Position numbers and translations under genes: made by a program. 64,000 nt of DNA from Epiperipatus broadwayi (taxonomy: Eukaryota; Onychophora; Udeonychophora; Euonychophora; Peripatidae), in the NCBI GenBank assembly GCA_028023455.1, contig JAQFVV010000499.1:1-64000 (forward strand). The letters run 5' to 3'. Below, in pieces: positions 9,544 to 20,858 of this stretch; position 1 is the first letter of the stretch, and each line of letters opens with the position of its first letter. The notes beneath the pieces were generated by a model. The model saw nothing but the letters and a program-made list of their open reading frames with translations, had not been told where the DNA came from and searched no databases.

Positions 9544-12408
9544 TGTAACGGTCAGAATTCACACATTTCATAAACAAGTTGCACAGTTTCTCCACCACAT
9601 TCGAAAAGCAGCACCACAAGTGGGTTCAGGGCCTGTCATACCGGATTCGAATATAGCAGATCGACTGCGCAACCAAATACGATGGAGCCCGAACCCGCCA
9701 TCACAATAGCAACATCTCTTTAGGCCGCGGTGGTCAGAGAGAGAGAAGAGACTACGTGAGATTTATAAATAAATTAACAGCTAGCATTTGGAAAGTCTTA
9801 ATAGATACGTGTATAACCCAGACAATATGAGACAATGAGATGAATCAGAAAATAAACACTAACGAAAAGAATTGATTAAATTAACATGATTTATTAAGTG
9901 GCTAAATATGATTTCTGGCACTATTTATTTATTAAATAGTGGCGTCAAATGGTTAACTACAATTGATTAAATCATTTTACTCATTAATCTATAACCTGGG
10001 TCAATTATCGCTTACGAATGTGCCTTACTAAACCTTGAATACATGCGAAGCCCAAGAGTAAGAGTACTGGAATTATTTATAATAAAAGATATTAAATAGT
10101 TTTACGATAAAGGCTGACTTCAGAAGAAATGCAGAGCGGCTCCAATGAGCTTGGCAGCAGTGACTTGCTTAGTGCGGAAATATATGTGTGAGTATGATCT
10201 TATCTTAAAGTACTTAAAAAGGGATTCAGTGGTACTCGCAAGGTTTAGGAAACGATGGAGGGTGGTAGTTCATTTAAACTACAGGAACTTTGTGATGACA
10301 ATAAAGAAATAAATCATAAAATCAGACGAATATGTTGCACCCCACATTGGTCTCGGCCGTAGCCCTAAAGATTGGAGTATGCTAGCATATGGCTGCAGAG
10401 AACTGCGTCAGCATCCCCAGGTGTGACGCTCTGGTACACACATTGACTGGAAACCGCAGGAAGAAGTAAAGGGGAAACGGACTTGGCCGTTTAAAGCCCT
10501 TTTAAAGAACAAAGTGATCTCAACATCGAATACCCTTGCCAGCAACACTAAAATATATATATAATCGATTCAAAAAAAAGGAGACATAACGAAAGATTGG
10601 GCACTGAAGCAATTCACTGCATTGATGAAAAGCGTCTACACTCTCAAAACTCAGAATAACAATAGAAATACTTAAAACAAATAATGGTGTTTAACATCAA
10701 AGGGACGGTGTGAGTGTGAGAATTTAAGTAAAATGTAATTAACCCACGCACTTCCACATCTGCCAATAGTTATTCCCACACCTCGCATACATCCTGGAAG
10801 ATTATGAATCAAATCTAGGTATTATAAAGAAAATAATATAGTCATCGAACGAGCGGCTTACTAAATCTCATTTAAGGGAGGGACTCATGAACGCAAAATT
10901 ACATTCTTTATAAGGAATGGGGAGTATCATTAATTAAGATTTGCTTCGCTCGGTCGATGCTATGCAAGCCCATAAAATACGCAAATAAAACAATTTAAAT
11001 TTGATATTAACCCAAGGTTTAGATCGAGCAATAAATTTAAATATACATTTTTAAAACATACATGATAATAAGTGTGGCGAGAAAAAGGGAGTTTGTTTTT
11101 GCTATAGCAGTTTTAGATCACAAGAGCTCTTGGGTTAATTTTGTTACCTTTCAGTTGCTTTGGTGGTTGAAGCTGGAGCACATTTCAGGAGTGGATAAGA
11201 TTTAGCAGCATGTTAATTCAGTCTCTGTTTGCAGCAGCATAGGCGGTTCCTTAGGGCATATTGGTGATGCATCAGATGGTACATCGGCAGCGGCCAGCTA
11301 TTTCTGAAAGGAAAATAGCCACGGTGCCGACTCTACTCAGTCATATTGGCGGTTCTATGATAGGTCGGCATTTTGTACATTTTTTTGAAAGCGGATTATT
11401 TAAGTCACGGATGGTCGGTCAGCAAAACATCAGGATCAGCATACCGAAAATAATAGTTCAGACCGTCCAAATTCTCAGAATAAAAAAATTTATAACCTCA
11501 GAAAATAAAATCAAAATGCAAAATCCCACAGCAGAAAACAGCATCAGCATCAGAATCCGCTTTTGTTTCTTCTCCTCCTTCAAACAAAAGAAAAACATTC
11601 AATATATACTGTTTATCTTATAAAAGAACCTGCCTTGGGGCATGACAAACCTTTAACCTTTTGCATTCTTATCAATTAGTTATTTCTTATCTGAACATCA
11701 GAAGGAATCCATTTTAAGGTTTTTTTTTAGTTTACAATTATAAATTCCAGTAAATGCTCAGATTGAAAGAAGATTAAAACATTTATTTCATTCTGTTGAA
11801 GACTTTTGCTAATTGGAAATTCCTAAGTAGACATACGAAGTGTGAATTTATAATCCAAAATGTTTTACTTTAAATCTATTATATTCTCAACCTAGCCTTA
11901 TTTTATATTTATATAATTTTCAATGGCAGGAACTTTAATTTTAGAAAAATATTAAATTATTTCACATTTAGATTGTAATTGCATGAATCCGTTTATAAAC
12001 TACTTTTAATAATTATTATTTTACCTACAATAGCAAATAAATATTGCAACACAATATTTTTAAAATAAATGAACTCAACAACCACAATCCAATAATATAA
12101 TTCCAATGATTGATATTAATATTTAACAGTTATCATCGTAGTCTGTGTGTAGTTTTACCTATATAACCTTTTAAATGAATATGTAAACATGCACATACTC
12201 GACATTTATATATCAATAAAAATAAAGGGTTGAAAATTGGACTCCACGAGTAATAATGCCTACATGGTTTATTTTAGGCGGGATTTTAGTATATAAATGG
12301 CCGTACAGACACACTACGAACGATTTGGGATTCGAATTTAGGTATAAGGGTAGGTGAAATGTAAGAGAAAGGTGAAACGAAGACTTGCAGAGCAATCTTC
12401 CTGTTTCA
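9544..12408 (-). repeat. Element 2 LTR A (leftmost, 3' in element sense), 2865 bp
   Basis: Similarity to LTRs B and C begins abruptly at TGTAACGG and ends at CTGTTTCA. Plus-strand frames inside it (for example 11261-11623) recur in the other LTRs but are antisense to the element and differ by frameshifts, so I do not count them as genes. The long stem is at 11006-11016 and 11129-11139. TATATAAA is at 12290-12297. Confidence 0.85.
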
Positions 12409-12805
12409 CATTCCCTTAGTTACGAAAAAAATTTTTTAAAAAAAAGGTCTTACATAAAGGTCTACCGAGGAATCTCTTTGACAAACAAATAATATTGACT
12501 AGCCAAGTCAGCCCAACAGAAATCTAAAAAAAAATATAAGGTAACAATACATCTTTGTTTTTTTTTCCTTTTTTAAATGAGGGGATAAATTCAAAGATAC
12601 AAATATATACAGATATATACCCGGATCAATTTTTTTTTTTTTTTTTACTAGGGTTTTAACTCTAACGAATATTTTGGTAAACTAATCACTAACTTACGCA
12701 CGGATAACATTGAAACTACCTAACTTCTAAATCTTACAGAGAGAAAAAAAACATTGTTGTCTTTGTCACATCCGAATTCAGGTCCATGTCCATGAGTTTC
12801 TTCAT

Positions 12806-13851
12806 TTAATATGCTCCTGGGTCTGGTGGGTGATGGTTGGCTCGGTTATTAAACGGCGGCTGTCTTGGGTTGTTAGTTTTGTTAATTTTGTCAGGGGGCT
12901 CTTTGGCCCAAGTGGTAAAATCAAGCATGGTCAGAAATTCGGCCATCTCCTCAATGCTTCTAATTCTGCTCCCTACCATTAGTTGTTAGATGGCTATCGG
13001 CATATTTTGTTGGATGGTGCCGATGATATGGGCATCAGAAAATGCGAATGCATTTAATGTTTTCAAACGATTGGTCTGCCATATAAAGAATTGAGTGTGA
13101 GTTTCCTTTATGGTCCCATATTGTTCTTGGCTGACTGCATTTAATATTTTACTCTGCCGGTCGTCGCTCCAGTAATACTTTAAAAGGATTTTGGTGTAGG
13201 CTGTAAAGTCTTCGGGTTTGGCCGTTAACATAGTCCACCAGTCCTCTGCATAACTACGTAAGTGGTGACTGGCTATTGTAATCTGTTCATGTGGGCTGGC
13301 TCTATAGAAGTAAAAAAAATCCTTCAAACTGTTTAGATGTGGGTGGGGACTATCTCCAATATCACCGCAGAAGATTTTAACGGTTATCATTTTGGCTAGT
13401 TGAGTTTGAGTACCTATGTCGAGTGGTATAATTTTGCGACTATTGCTAATGTCAGCATATATGGTACTATTGCTGCTGGTCTGGGTGGGTGAGAAATCAT
13501 CACTTTTGCAGATGGTGGTCTTGGCATCTTGGTCTGTGTCATCTGTTCTTATCTGGATTGCAAGGGCTGCTTGTTCCCTTTTTGATCTGCAAGGGCTGCT
13601 TGTTCCCTTTTTATATCTCGTATTTCTTTTAAAGCATATTTAATAAATCTTTGGCGTTCTTGGTCCTTTCCTTGTCCTTCCTCCTCCCTTCTCCTTGCTT
13701 GTTCTTCACTCTTCTTACACATGTTTATTATGTACGCAATTTCAAAATTGCTGATTCCAGATCTCTGTTCAGGCTTTACTATTGCTGGTGGAGATTCCAC
13801 CCTTTCGGCTGAGTTTACATCTGGTCCGTGGTCGTATTGATGGTCTTCCAT
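12806..13851 (-). pseudogene. gag-like gene, element 2 copy 1, broken twice
   Basis: Starting at ATG 13851, the first ~95 residues form an acidic leader and an EEQARRREEE-type coiled coil. A 29-bp tandem duplication (13560-13588 copied at 13589) then shifts the frame to a stop at 13549. The gag core continues in another frame (HPHLNSLKDFFYFY, YAEDWW, THTQFF, QQNMPIAI) and is cut by a TAA at 12986-12988, where copy 2 has a glutamine codon. The C-terminal end (EEMAEF..WAKEPPDK..PPDPG) is still recognisable to 12806. Expected intact length is about 338 residues. No zinc knuckle is seen. Confidence 0.75.
13560..13612. repeat. 29-bp tandem duplication inside gag copy 1
   Basis: GCAAGGGCTGCTTGTTCCCT plus nine further bases (13560-13588) is followed by 24 bases of the same unit (13589-13612). 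Copy 2 has the unit once at about 19230. The duplication length is not a multiple of three, so it breaks the reading frame. Confidence 0.85.
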
Positions 13852-14436
13852 ATTTTTTTTGTCTCTACTGATGATGGTTTCTACGATTCAATTCTAAATT
13901 ACTTACTACAAAATATATATTAATTTGGATTCAGGATTTTGTGTGGTTTACTTTTTATTTTTCTATACTAATGGCTAATCGGCTATTTCCCTTCCGGTCT
14001 TTTGGCCTATTTGCTGCTTCTTATATCACCAATGCCCTAACTAACATTTACTGTCATAAAATTTATATCATATAAAGTTTTCCATCTGCTGCAAACTATT
14101 ATTTTAGTACTAATATCTAAAGAAAATATATTTAATATGCTGCTTATTTTGTTATTACTTGAATCTAATTTCTCCAATCTCCTACTCTTATCTATATAAT
14201 GTTCGCTAGATCCGGGCATATTTATTTTATTTTCCCTCATTTAAAACAAACGTGCATCTATATAAGTCATATATACAAATATGTAAAACAAAATATTTTT
14301 ACGATCATTTATTTTTAGGACAATTGTTTATCTCCCAATCCCTTCACGTCTGACTGTCTGGTAACACATTTATAACGCATTTTGATTCTCAAAATAATAT
14401 ATACATTTAAGCTTTACATCAATAAAATTTTTAAAT

Positions 14437-14503
14437 TGATGACAAAAATTTATTTTAGAAATAGTTTCATTTATAGAGACTATCCCGGGGCGCCATGTCA
14501 TCA
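14437..14503 (-). promoter_or_regulatory. TGGCGCC hairpin, element 2 copy 1
   Basis: Arms TGATGACA (14437-14444) and TGTCATCA (14496-14503) enclose a 51-base loop ending in CCCGGGGCGCCA. The minus strand reads TGGCGCCCCGGG directly after TGACA. Relative to element 1, both arms carry the matching change (G.C to A.T), so pairing is kept. Confidence 0.5.
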
Positions 14504-15207
14504 GTTCAAATAAAATACGGACTGTTATACAGATTTAGCTTTGCAAAAAAAATTTTCTTTCATTTAACTACGGGCGTATTTATTACATTGTAAGGTCGCC
14601 TATTTGTCTAGGCTATATCATACGGAAGTATTCTCACTGTCTTGCATCTCTAGCTCTAACTTATTTCACGGAGGAAAAGACAAGAGAGAAAAAAAAAACT
14701 TTTACAACATATATTTTGTCACAATATTCATTTGGAATAACCATTAGATATTCAACGCCATATTTATAGCGTGATTTTAAATTCTTAAATAATAAACATT
14801 ATGATAGCGTGACTTTCAATTGTTCAGTAATAACTCATGATCAGCTTGCAACGCACTACAGCAAGTTTAACGGTTTGTCTATCTTTAACTAATATTCAAA
14901 TGCCCGAGTCAAACAAAACATATATACACATTTTTGCATTTTCAAGGAAGTCTTAAATACATACAACTAATCCTTATAAAGAGTAAAATTACTCACGGGA
15001 CTTGGAAAAACATTACGGGGTTTAGATTTAAATAATTACACTATTATTTTATATGATATAAAGCACACATTAATAAATATCAACTATAAGGGATTTGCAT
15101 GTCTAATATAATATATATCAACAGTGGGAAAAAAATTTACTCAGGGAATGTGGGTGTTTATCTCGTTGCTCCACGTTAAGGCGACAGTCTCAAAAAAAAA
15201 TTTACTA

Positions 15208-18075
15208 TGTAACGGTCAGAATTCGCACATTTCATAAACAAGTTGCACAGTTTCTCCACCACACTCGAAAAGCAGCACCACAAGTGGGTTCAGGGCCTGT
15301 CATACCGGATTCGAATATAGCAGATCGACTGCACAACCAAATACGATGGAGCCCGAACCCGCCATCACAATAGCAACATCTTTTCAGGCCGCGGTGGTCA
15401 GAGAGAGAGAAGAGACTACGTGAGATTTATAAATAAATTAACAGCTAGCATTTGGAAAGTCTTAATAGATACGTGTATAACCCAGACAATACGAGACAAT
15501 GAGATGAATCAGAAAATAAACACTAACGTAAAGAATTGATTAAATTAACATGATTTATTAAGTGGCTAAATATGATTTCTGGCACTATTTATTTATTAAA
15601 TAGTGGCGTCAAATGGTTAACTACAATTGATTAAATCATTTTACTCGTTAATCTATAACCTGGGTCAATTATCGCTTATGAATGTGCCTTACTAAACCTT
15701 GAATACATGCGAAGCCCAAGAATAAGAGTACTGGAATTATTTATAATAAAAGATATTAAATAGTTTTACGATAAAGGCTGACTTCAGAAGAAATGCAGAG
15801 CGGCTCCAATGAGCTTGGCAGCAGCGACTTGCTTAGTGCGGAAATATATGTGTGAGTATGATCTTATCTTAAAGTACTTAAAAAGGGATTCAGTGGTACT
15901 CGCAAGGTTTAGGAAACGATGGAGGGTGGTAGTCCATTTAAACTACAGGAACTTTGTGACGACAATAAAGAAATAAATCATAAAATCAGACGCATATGTT
16001 GCACCCCACATTGGTCTCGGCCGTAGCCCTAAAGATCGGAGTATGCTAGCATATGGCTGCGAAGAACTGCGTCAGCATCCCCAGGTGTGACGCTCTGGTA
16101 CACACATTGACTGGAAACCGCAGGAAGAAGTAAAGGGGAAACGGACTTGGCCGTTTAAAGCCCTTTTAAAGAACAAAGTGATCTCAACATCGAATACCCT
16201 TGCCAGCAACACTAAAATATATATATAATCGATTCAAAAAAAAGGAGACATAACGAAAGATTGGGCACTTAAGCAATTCACTGCATTGATGAAAAGCGTC
16301 TACACTCTCCCAAACTCAGAATAACAATAGAAATACTTAAAACAAATAATGGGGTTTAACATTAAAGGGACGGTGTGAGTGCGAGAATTTAAGTAAAATG
16401 TAATTAACCCACGCACTCCCACATCTGCCAATAGTTATTCCCACACCTCGCATACATCCTGGAAGATTATGAATCAAATCTAGGTATTATAAAGAAAATA
16501 ATATAGTCATCGAACGAGCGGCTTACTAAATCTCATTTAAGGGAGGGACTCATGAACGTAAAATTACATTCTTTATAAGGAATGGGGAGTATCATTAATT
16601 AAGATTTGCTTCGCTCGGTCGATGCTATGCAAGCCCATAAAATACGCAAATAAAACAATTTAAATTTGATATTAACCCAAGGTTTAGATCGAGCAATAAA
16701 TTTAAATATACATTTTTAAAACATACATGATAATAAGTGTGGCGAGAAAAAGGGAGTTTGTTTTTGCTATAGCGGGTTTTAGATCACAAGAGCTCTTGGG
16801 TTAATTTTGTTACCTTTCAGTTGCTTTGGTGGTTGAAGCTGGAGCACATTTCAGGAGTGGATAAGATTTAGCAGCATGTTAATTCAGTCTCTGTTTGCAG
16901 CAGCATAGGCGGTTCCTTAGGGCATATTGGTGATGCGTCAGATGGTACATCGGCAGCGGCCAGCTATTTCCGAAAGGAAAATAGCCACGGTGCCGACTCT
17001 ACTCAGTCATATTGGCGGTTCTATGATAGGTCAGCATTTTGTACATTTTCTTGAAAGCGGATTATTTAAGTCACGGATGGTCGGTCAGCAAAACATCAGG
17101 ATCAGCATACCGAAAATAATAGTTCAGACCGTCCGAATTCTCAGAATAAAAAATTTATAACCTCAGAAAATAAAATCAAAATGCAAAATCAAACAGCAGA
17201 AAAACAGCATCAGAATCAGAATCAGCTTTTGTTTCTTCCCTCCTTTAAACAAAAGAAAAACATTCAATATATACTGTTTATCTTATAAAAGAACCTGCCT
17301 TGGGGCATGACAAACCTTTAACCTTTTGCATTCTTATCAATTAGTTATTTCTTATCTGAACATCAGAAGGAATCCATTTTAAGGTTTTTTTTTAGTTTAC
17401 AATTATAAATTCCAGTAAATGCTCAGATTGAAAGAAGATTAAAACATTTATTTCATTCTGTTGAAGACTTTTGCTAATTGGAAATTCCTAAGTAGACATA
17501 CGAAGTGTGAATTTATAATCCAAAATGTTTTACTTTAAATCTATTATATTCTCAACCTAGCCTTATTTTATATTTATATAATTTTCAATGGCAGGAACTT
17601 TATAATTTTAGAAAAATATTAAATTATTTCACATTTAGATTGTAATTGCATGAATCCGTTTATAAACTACTTTTAATAATTATTATTTTACCTACAATAG
17701 CAAATAAATATTGCAACACAATATTTTTAAAATAAATGAACTCAACAACCACAATCCAATAATATAATTCCAATGATTGATATTAATATTTAACAGTTAT
17801 CATCGTAGTCTGTGTGTAGTTTTACCTATATAACCTTTTAAATGAATATGTAAACATGCACATACTCGACATTTATATATCAATAAAAATAAAGGGTTGA
17901 AAATTGGACTCCACGAGTAATAATGCCTACGTGGTTTATTTTAGGCGGGATTTTAGTATATAAATGGCCGTACAGACACACTACGAACGATTTGGGATTC
18001 GAATTTAGGTATAAGGGTAGGTGAAATGTAAGAGAAAGGTGAAACGAAGACTTGCAGAGCAATCTTCCTGTTTCA
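15208..18075 (-). repeat. Element 2 LTR B (central), 2868 bp
   Basis: Shared between the two units of the array. It is near-identical to A and C, with point differences such as CACACTCG here against CACATTCG in A. Stem arms are at 16671-16681 and 16795-16805. Confidence 0.85.
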
Positions 18076-18475
18076 CATTCCCTTAGTTACGAAAAAAAAA
18101 TTTAAAAAAAAAAGGTCTTACATAAAGGTCTACTGAGGAATCTCTTTGACAAACAAATAATATTGACTAGCCAAGTCAGCCCAACAGAAATCTAAAAAAA
18201 ATATAAGGTAACAATACATCTTTGTTTTTTTTTCCTTTTTTAAATGAGGGGATAAATTCAAAGATACAAATATATACAGATATATACCCGGATCAATTTT
18301 TTTTTTTTTACTAGGGTTTTAACTCTAACGAATATTTTGGTAAACTAATCACTAACTTACGCACGGATAACATTGAAACTACCTAACTTCTAAATCTTAC
18401 AGAGAGAGAAAAAAAAAAAAACATTGTTGTCTTTGTCACATCCGAATTCAGGTCCATGTCCATGAGTTTCTTCAT

Positions 18476-19493
18476 TTAATATGCTCCTGGGTCTGGTGGG
18501 TGATGGTTGGCTCGGTTATTAAATGGCGGCTGTCTTGGGTTGTTAGTTTTGTTAATTTTGTCAGGGGGCTCTTTGGCCCAAGTGGTAAAATCGAGCATGG
18601 TCAGAAATTCGGCCATCTCCTCAATGCTTCTAATTCTGCTCCCTATCATCAATTGCTGGATGGCTATCGGCATATTTTGTTGGATGGTGCCGATGATATG
18701 GGCATCAGAAAATGCGAATGCATTTAATGTTTTCAAACGATTGGTCTGCCGTATAAAGAATTGAGTGTGAGTTTCCTTTATGGTCCCATATTGTTCTTGG
18801 CTGACTGCATTTAATATTTTACTCTGCCGGTCGTCGCTCCAGTAATACTTTAAAAGGATTTTGGTGTAGGCTGTAAAGTCTTCGAGTTTGGCCGTTAACA
18901 TAGTCCACCAGTCCTCTGCATAACTACGTAAGTGGTGACTGGCTATTGTAATCTGTTCATGTGGGCTGGCTCTATAGAAGTAAAAAAAAATCCTTCAAAC
19001 TGTTTAGATGCGGGTGGGGACTTTCTCCAATATCACCGCAGAAGATTTTAACGGTTATCATTTTGGCTAGTTGAGTTTGAGTACCTATGTCGAGTGGTAT
19101 AATTTTGCGACTATTGCTAATGTCAGCATATATGGTACTATTGCTGCTGGTCTGGGTGGGTGAGAAATCATCACTTTTGCAGATGGTGGTCTTGGCATCT
19201 TGGTCTGTGTCATCTGTTCTTATCTGGATTGCAAGGGCTGCTTGTTCCCTTTTTATATCTCGTATTTCTTTTAAAGCATATTTAATAAATCTTTGGCATT
19301 CTTGGTCCTTTCCTTGTCCTTCCTCCTCCCTTCTCCTTGCTTGTTCTTCACTCTTCTTACACATGTTTATTATGTACGCAATTTCAAAATTGCTGATTCC
19401 AGATCTCTGTTCAGGCTTTACTATTGCTGGTGGAGATTCCACAATTTCGGCTGAGTTTACATCTGGTCCGTGGTCGTATTGATGGTCTTCCAT
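18476..19493 (-). pseudogene. gag-like gene, element 2 copy 2, single frameshift
   Basis: ATG at 19493 opens 173 residues: acidic leader, coiled coil (about residues 45-85), an S/T-rich linker, and the start of the gag core HPHLNSLKDFF. The frame is then lost at a nine-T run (minus strand) near 18981-18989, which has eight Ts in copy 1. The rest of the gag core and tail is open from 18901 to the stop at 18476 (KYYWSDDRQS, THTQFFIRQ, QQNMPIAIQQ, EEMAEF, WAKEPPDK, PPDPGAY). This is the least damaged copy. The single homopolymer base could also be a sequencing error. Confidence 0.75.
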
Positions 19494-20082
19494 ATTTTTT
19501 TTGTCTCTACTGATGATGGTTTCTACGATTCAATTCTAAATTACTTACTACAAAATATATATTAATTTGGATTCAGGATTTTGTGCGGTTTACTTTTTAT
19601 TTTTCTATACTAATGGCTAATCGGCTATTTCCCTTCCGGTCTTTTGGCCTATTTGCTGCTTCTTATATCACCAATGCCTTAACTAACTTTTGCTGTCATA
19701 AAATTTATATCATATAAAGTTTTCCATCTGCTGCAAACTAACTCTTATTTTAGTACTAATATCTAAAGAAAATATATTTAATATGCTGCTTATTTTGTTA
19801 TTACTTGAATCTAATTTCTCCAATCTCCTACTCTTATCTATATAATGTTCGCTAGATCCGGGCATATTTATTTTATTTTCCCTCATTTAAAACAAACGCG
19901 CATCTATATAAGTCATATATACAAATATATAAAACAAAATATTTTTACGATCATTTATTTTTAGGACAATTGTTTATCTCCCAATCCCTTCACGTCTGAC
20001 TGTCTGGTAACATATTTATAACGCATTTTGATTCTCAAAATAATATATACATTTAAGCTTTACATCAATAAAATTTTTAAAT

Positions 20083-20149
20083 TGACGACAAAAATTTATT
20101 TTAGAAATAGTTTCATTTATAGAGACTATCCCGGGGCGCCATGTCATCA
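20083..20149 (-). promoter_or_regulatory. TGGCGCC hairpin, element 2 copy 2
   Basis: Arms TGACGACA (20083-20090) and TGTCATCA (20142-20149). The TGGCGCCCCGGG site on the minus strand is unchanged from copy 1. Confidence 0.45.
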
Positions 20150-20858
20150 GTTCAAATAAAATACGGACTGTTATATAGATTTAGCCTTGCAAAAAAAAAA
20201 AATTTCTTTCGTTTAACTACGGGCGTATTTATTACATTGTAAGGTCGCCTATTTGTCTAGGCTATATCATACGGAAGTATTCTCACTGTATTGCATCTCG
20301 AGCTCTAACTTATTTCACGGAGGAAAAGACAAGAGAGAAAAAAAACTTTTACAACATATATTTTGTCACAATATTCATTTGGAATAACCATTAGATATTC
20401 AACGCCATATTTATAGCGTGATTTTAAATTCTTAAATAATAAACATTATGATAGCGTGACTTTCAATTGTTCAGTAATAACTCATGATCAGCTCGCAACG
20501 CACTACAGCAAGTTTAACGGTTTGTCTATCTTTAACTAATATTCAAACGCCCGAGTCAAACAAAACATATATACACATTTTTGCATTTTCAAGGAAGTCT
20601 TAAATATATACAATTAATCCTTATTAAGAGTAAAATTACTCACGGGACTTGGAAAAATACATTACGGGGTTTAGATTTAAATAATTACACTATTATTTTA
20701 TATGATATAAAGCACACATTAATAAATATCAACTATAAGGGATTTGCATGTCTAATATAATATATATCAACAGTGGGAAAAAAAAATTTACTCAGGGAAT
20801 GTGGGTGTTTATCTCGTTGCTCCACGTTAAGGCGCCAGTCTCAAAAAAAAATTTACTA

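Larger units (their letters stand above)
12409..15207 (-). mobile_element. Interior 1 of element 2 (gag plus leader)
   Basis: In plus-strand order it holds the putative polypurine tract beside LTR A (minus strand AAGGGAATG), T/A-rich 3' untranslated sequence, the 12-base box at 12616-12627, broken gag (12806-13851), the second box at 14209-14220 (one G.U in RNA), the TGGCGCC hairpin at 14437-14503, and about 700 bp of leader up to LTR B. It is 98% or more identical by eye to interior 2. Confidence 0.75.
18076..20858 (-). mobile_element. Interior 2 of element 2 (gag plus leader)
   Basis: Same order of parts as interior 1: 12-base boxes at 18283-18294 and 19855-19866, gag at 18476-19493, TGGCGCC hairpin at 20083-20149, then leader. 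In this hairpin the left arm is TGACGACA, which in minus-strand RNA leaves one G.U pair instead of A.U. Confidence 0.75.

Noticed and set aside
11261-11623. 120-residue plus-strand frame in LTR A, with matching frames in LTRs B (16927-17160) and C (22579-22935)
   Set aside because: It recurs only because the LTRs are near-identical. It is antisense to the element, broken at different points between copies, and matches no family.
12213-12395. 60-residue minus-strand frame at the start of each element 2 LTR (also 17880, 23528)
   Set aside because: Same-sense as the element but short and identical only through LTR identity. No equivalent in the element 1 LTR, so no sign of coding selection.
13416-13643. 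Plus-strand hydrophobic frames over gag (also 19087-19482 and 18500-18764)
   Set aside because: Shadows of the minus-strand gag frame; the leucine/serine richness comes from reading the charged coiled coil backwards.
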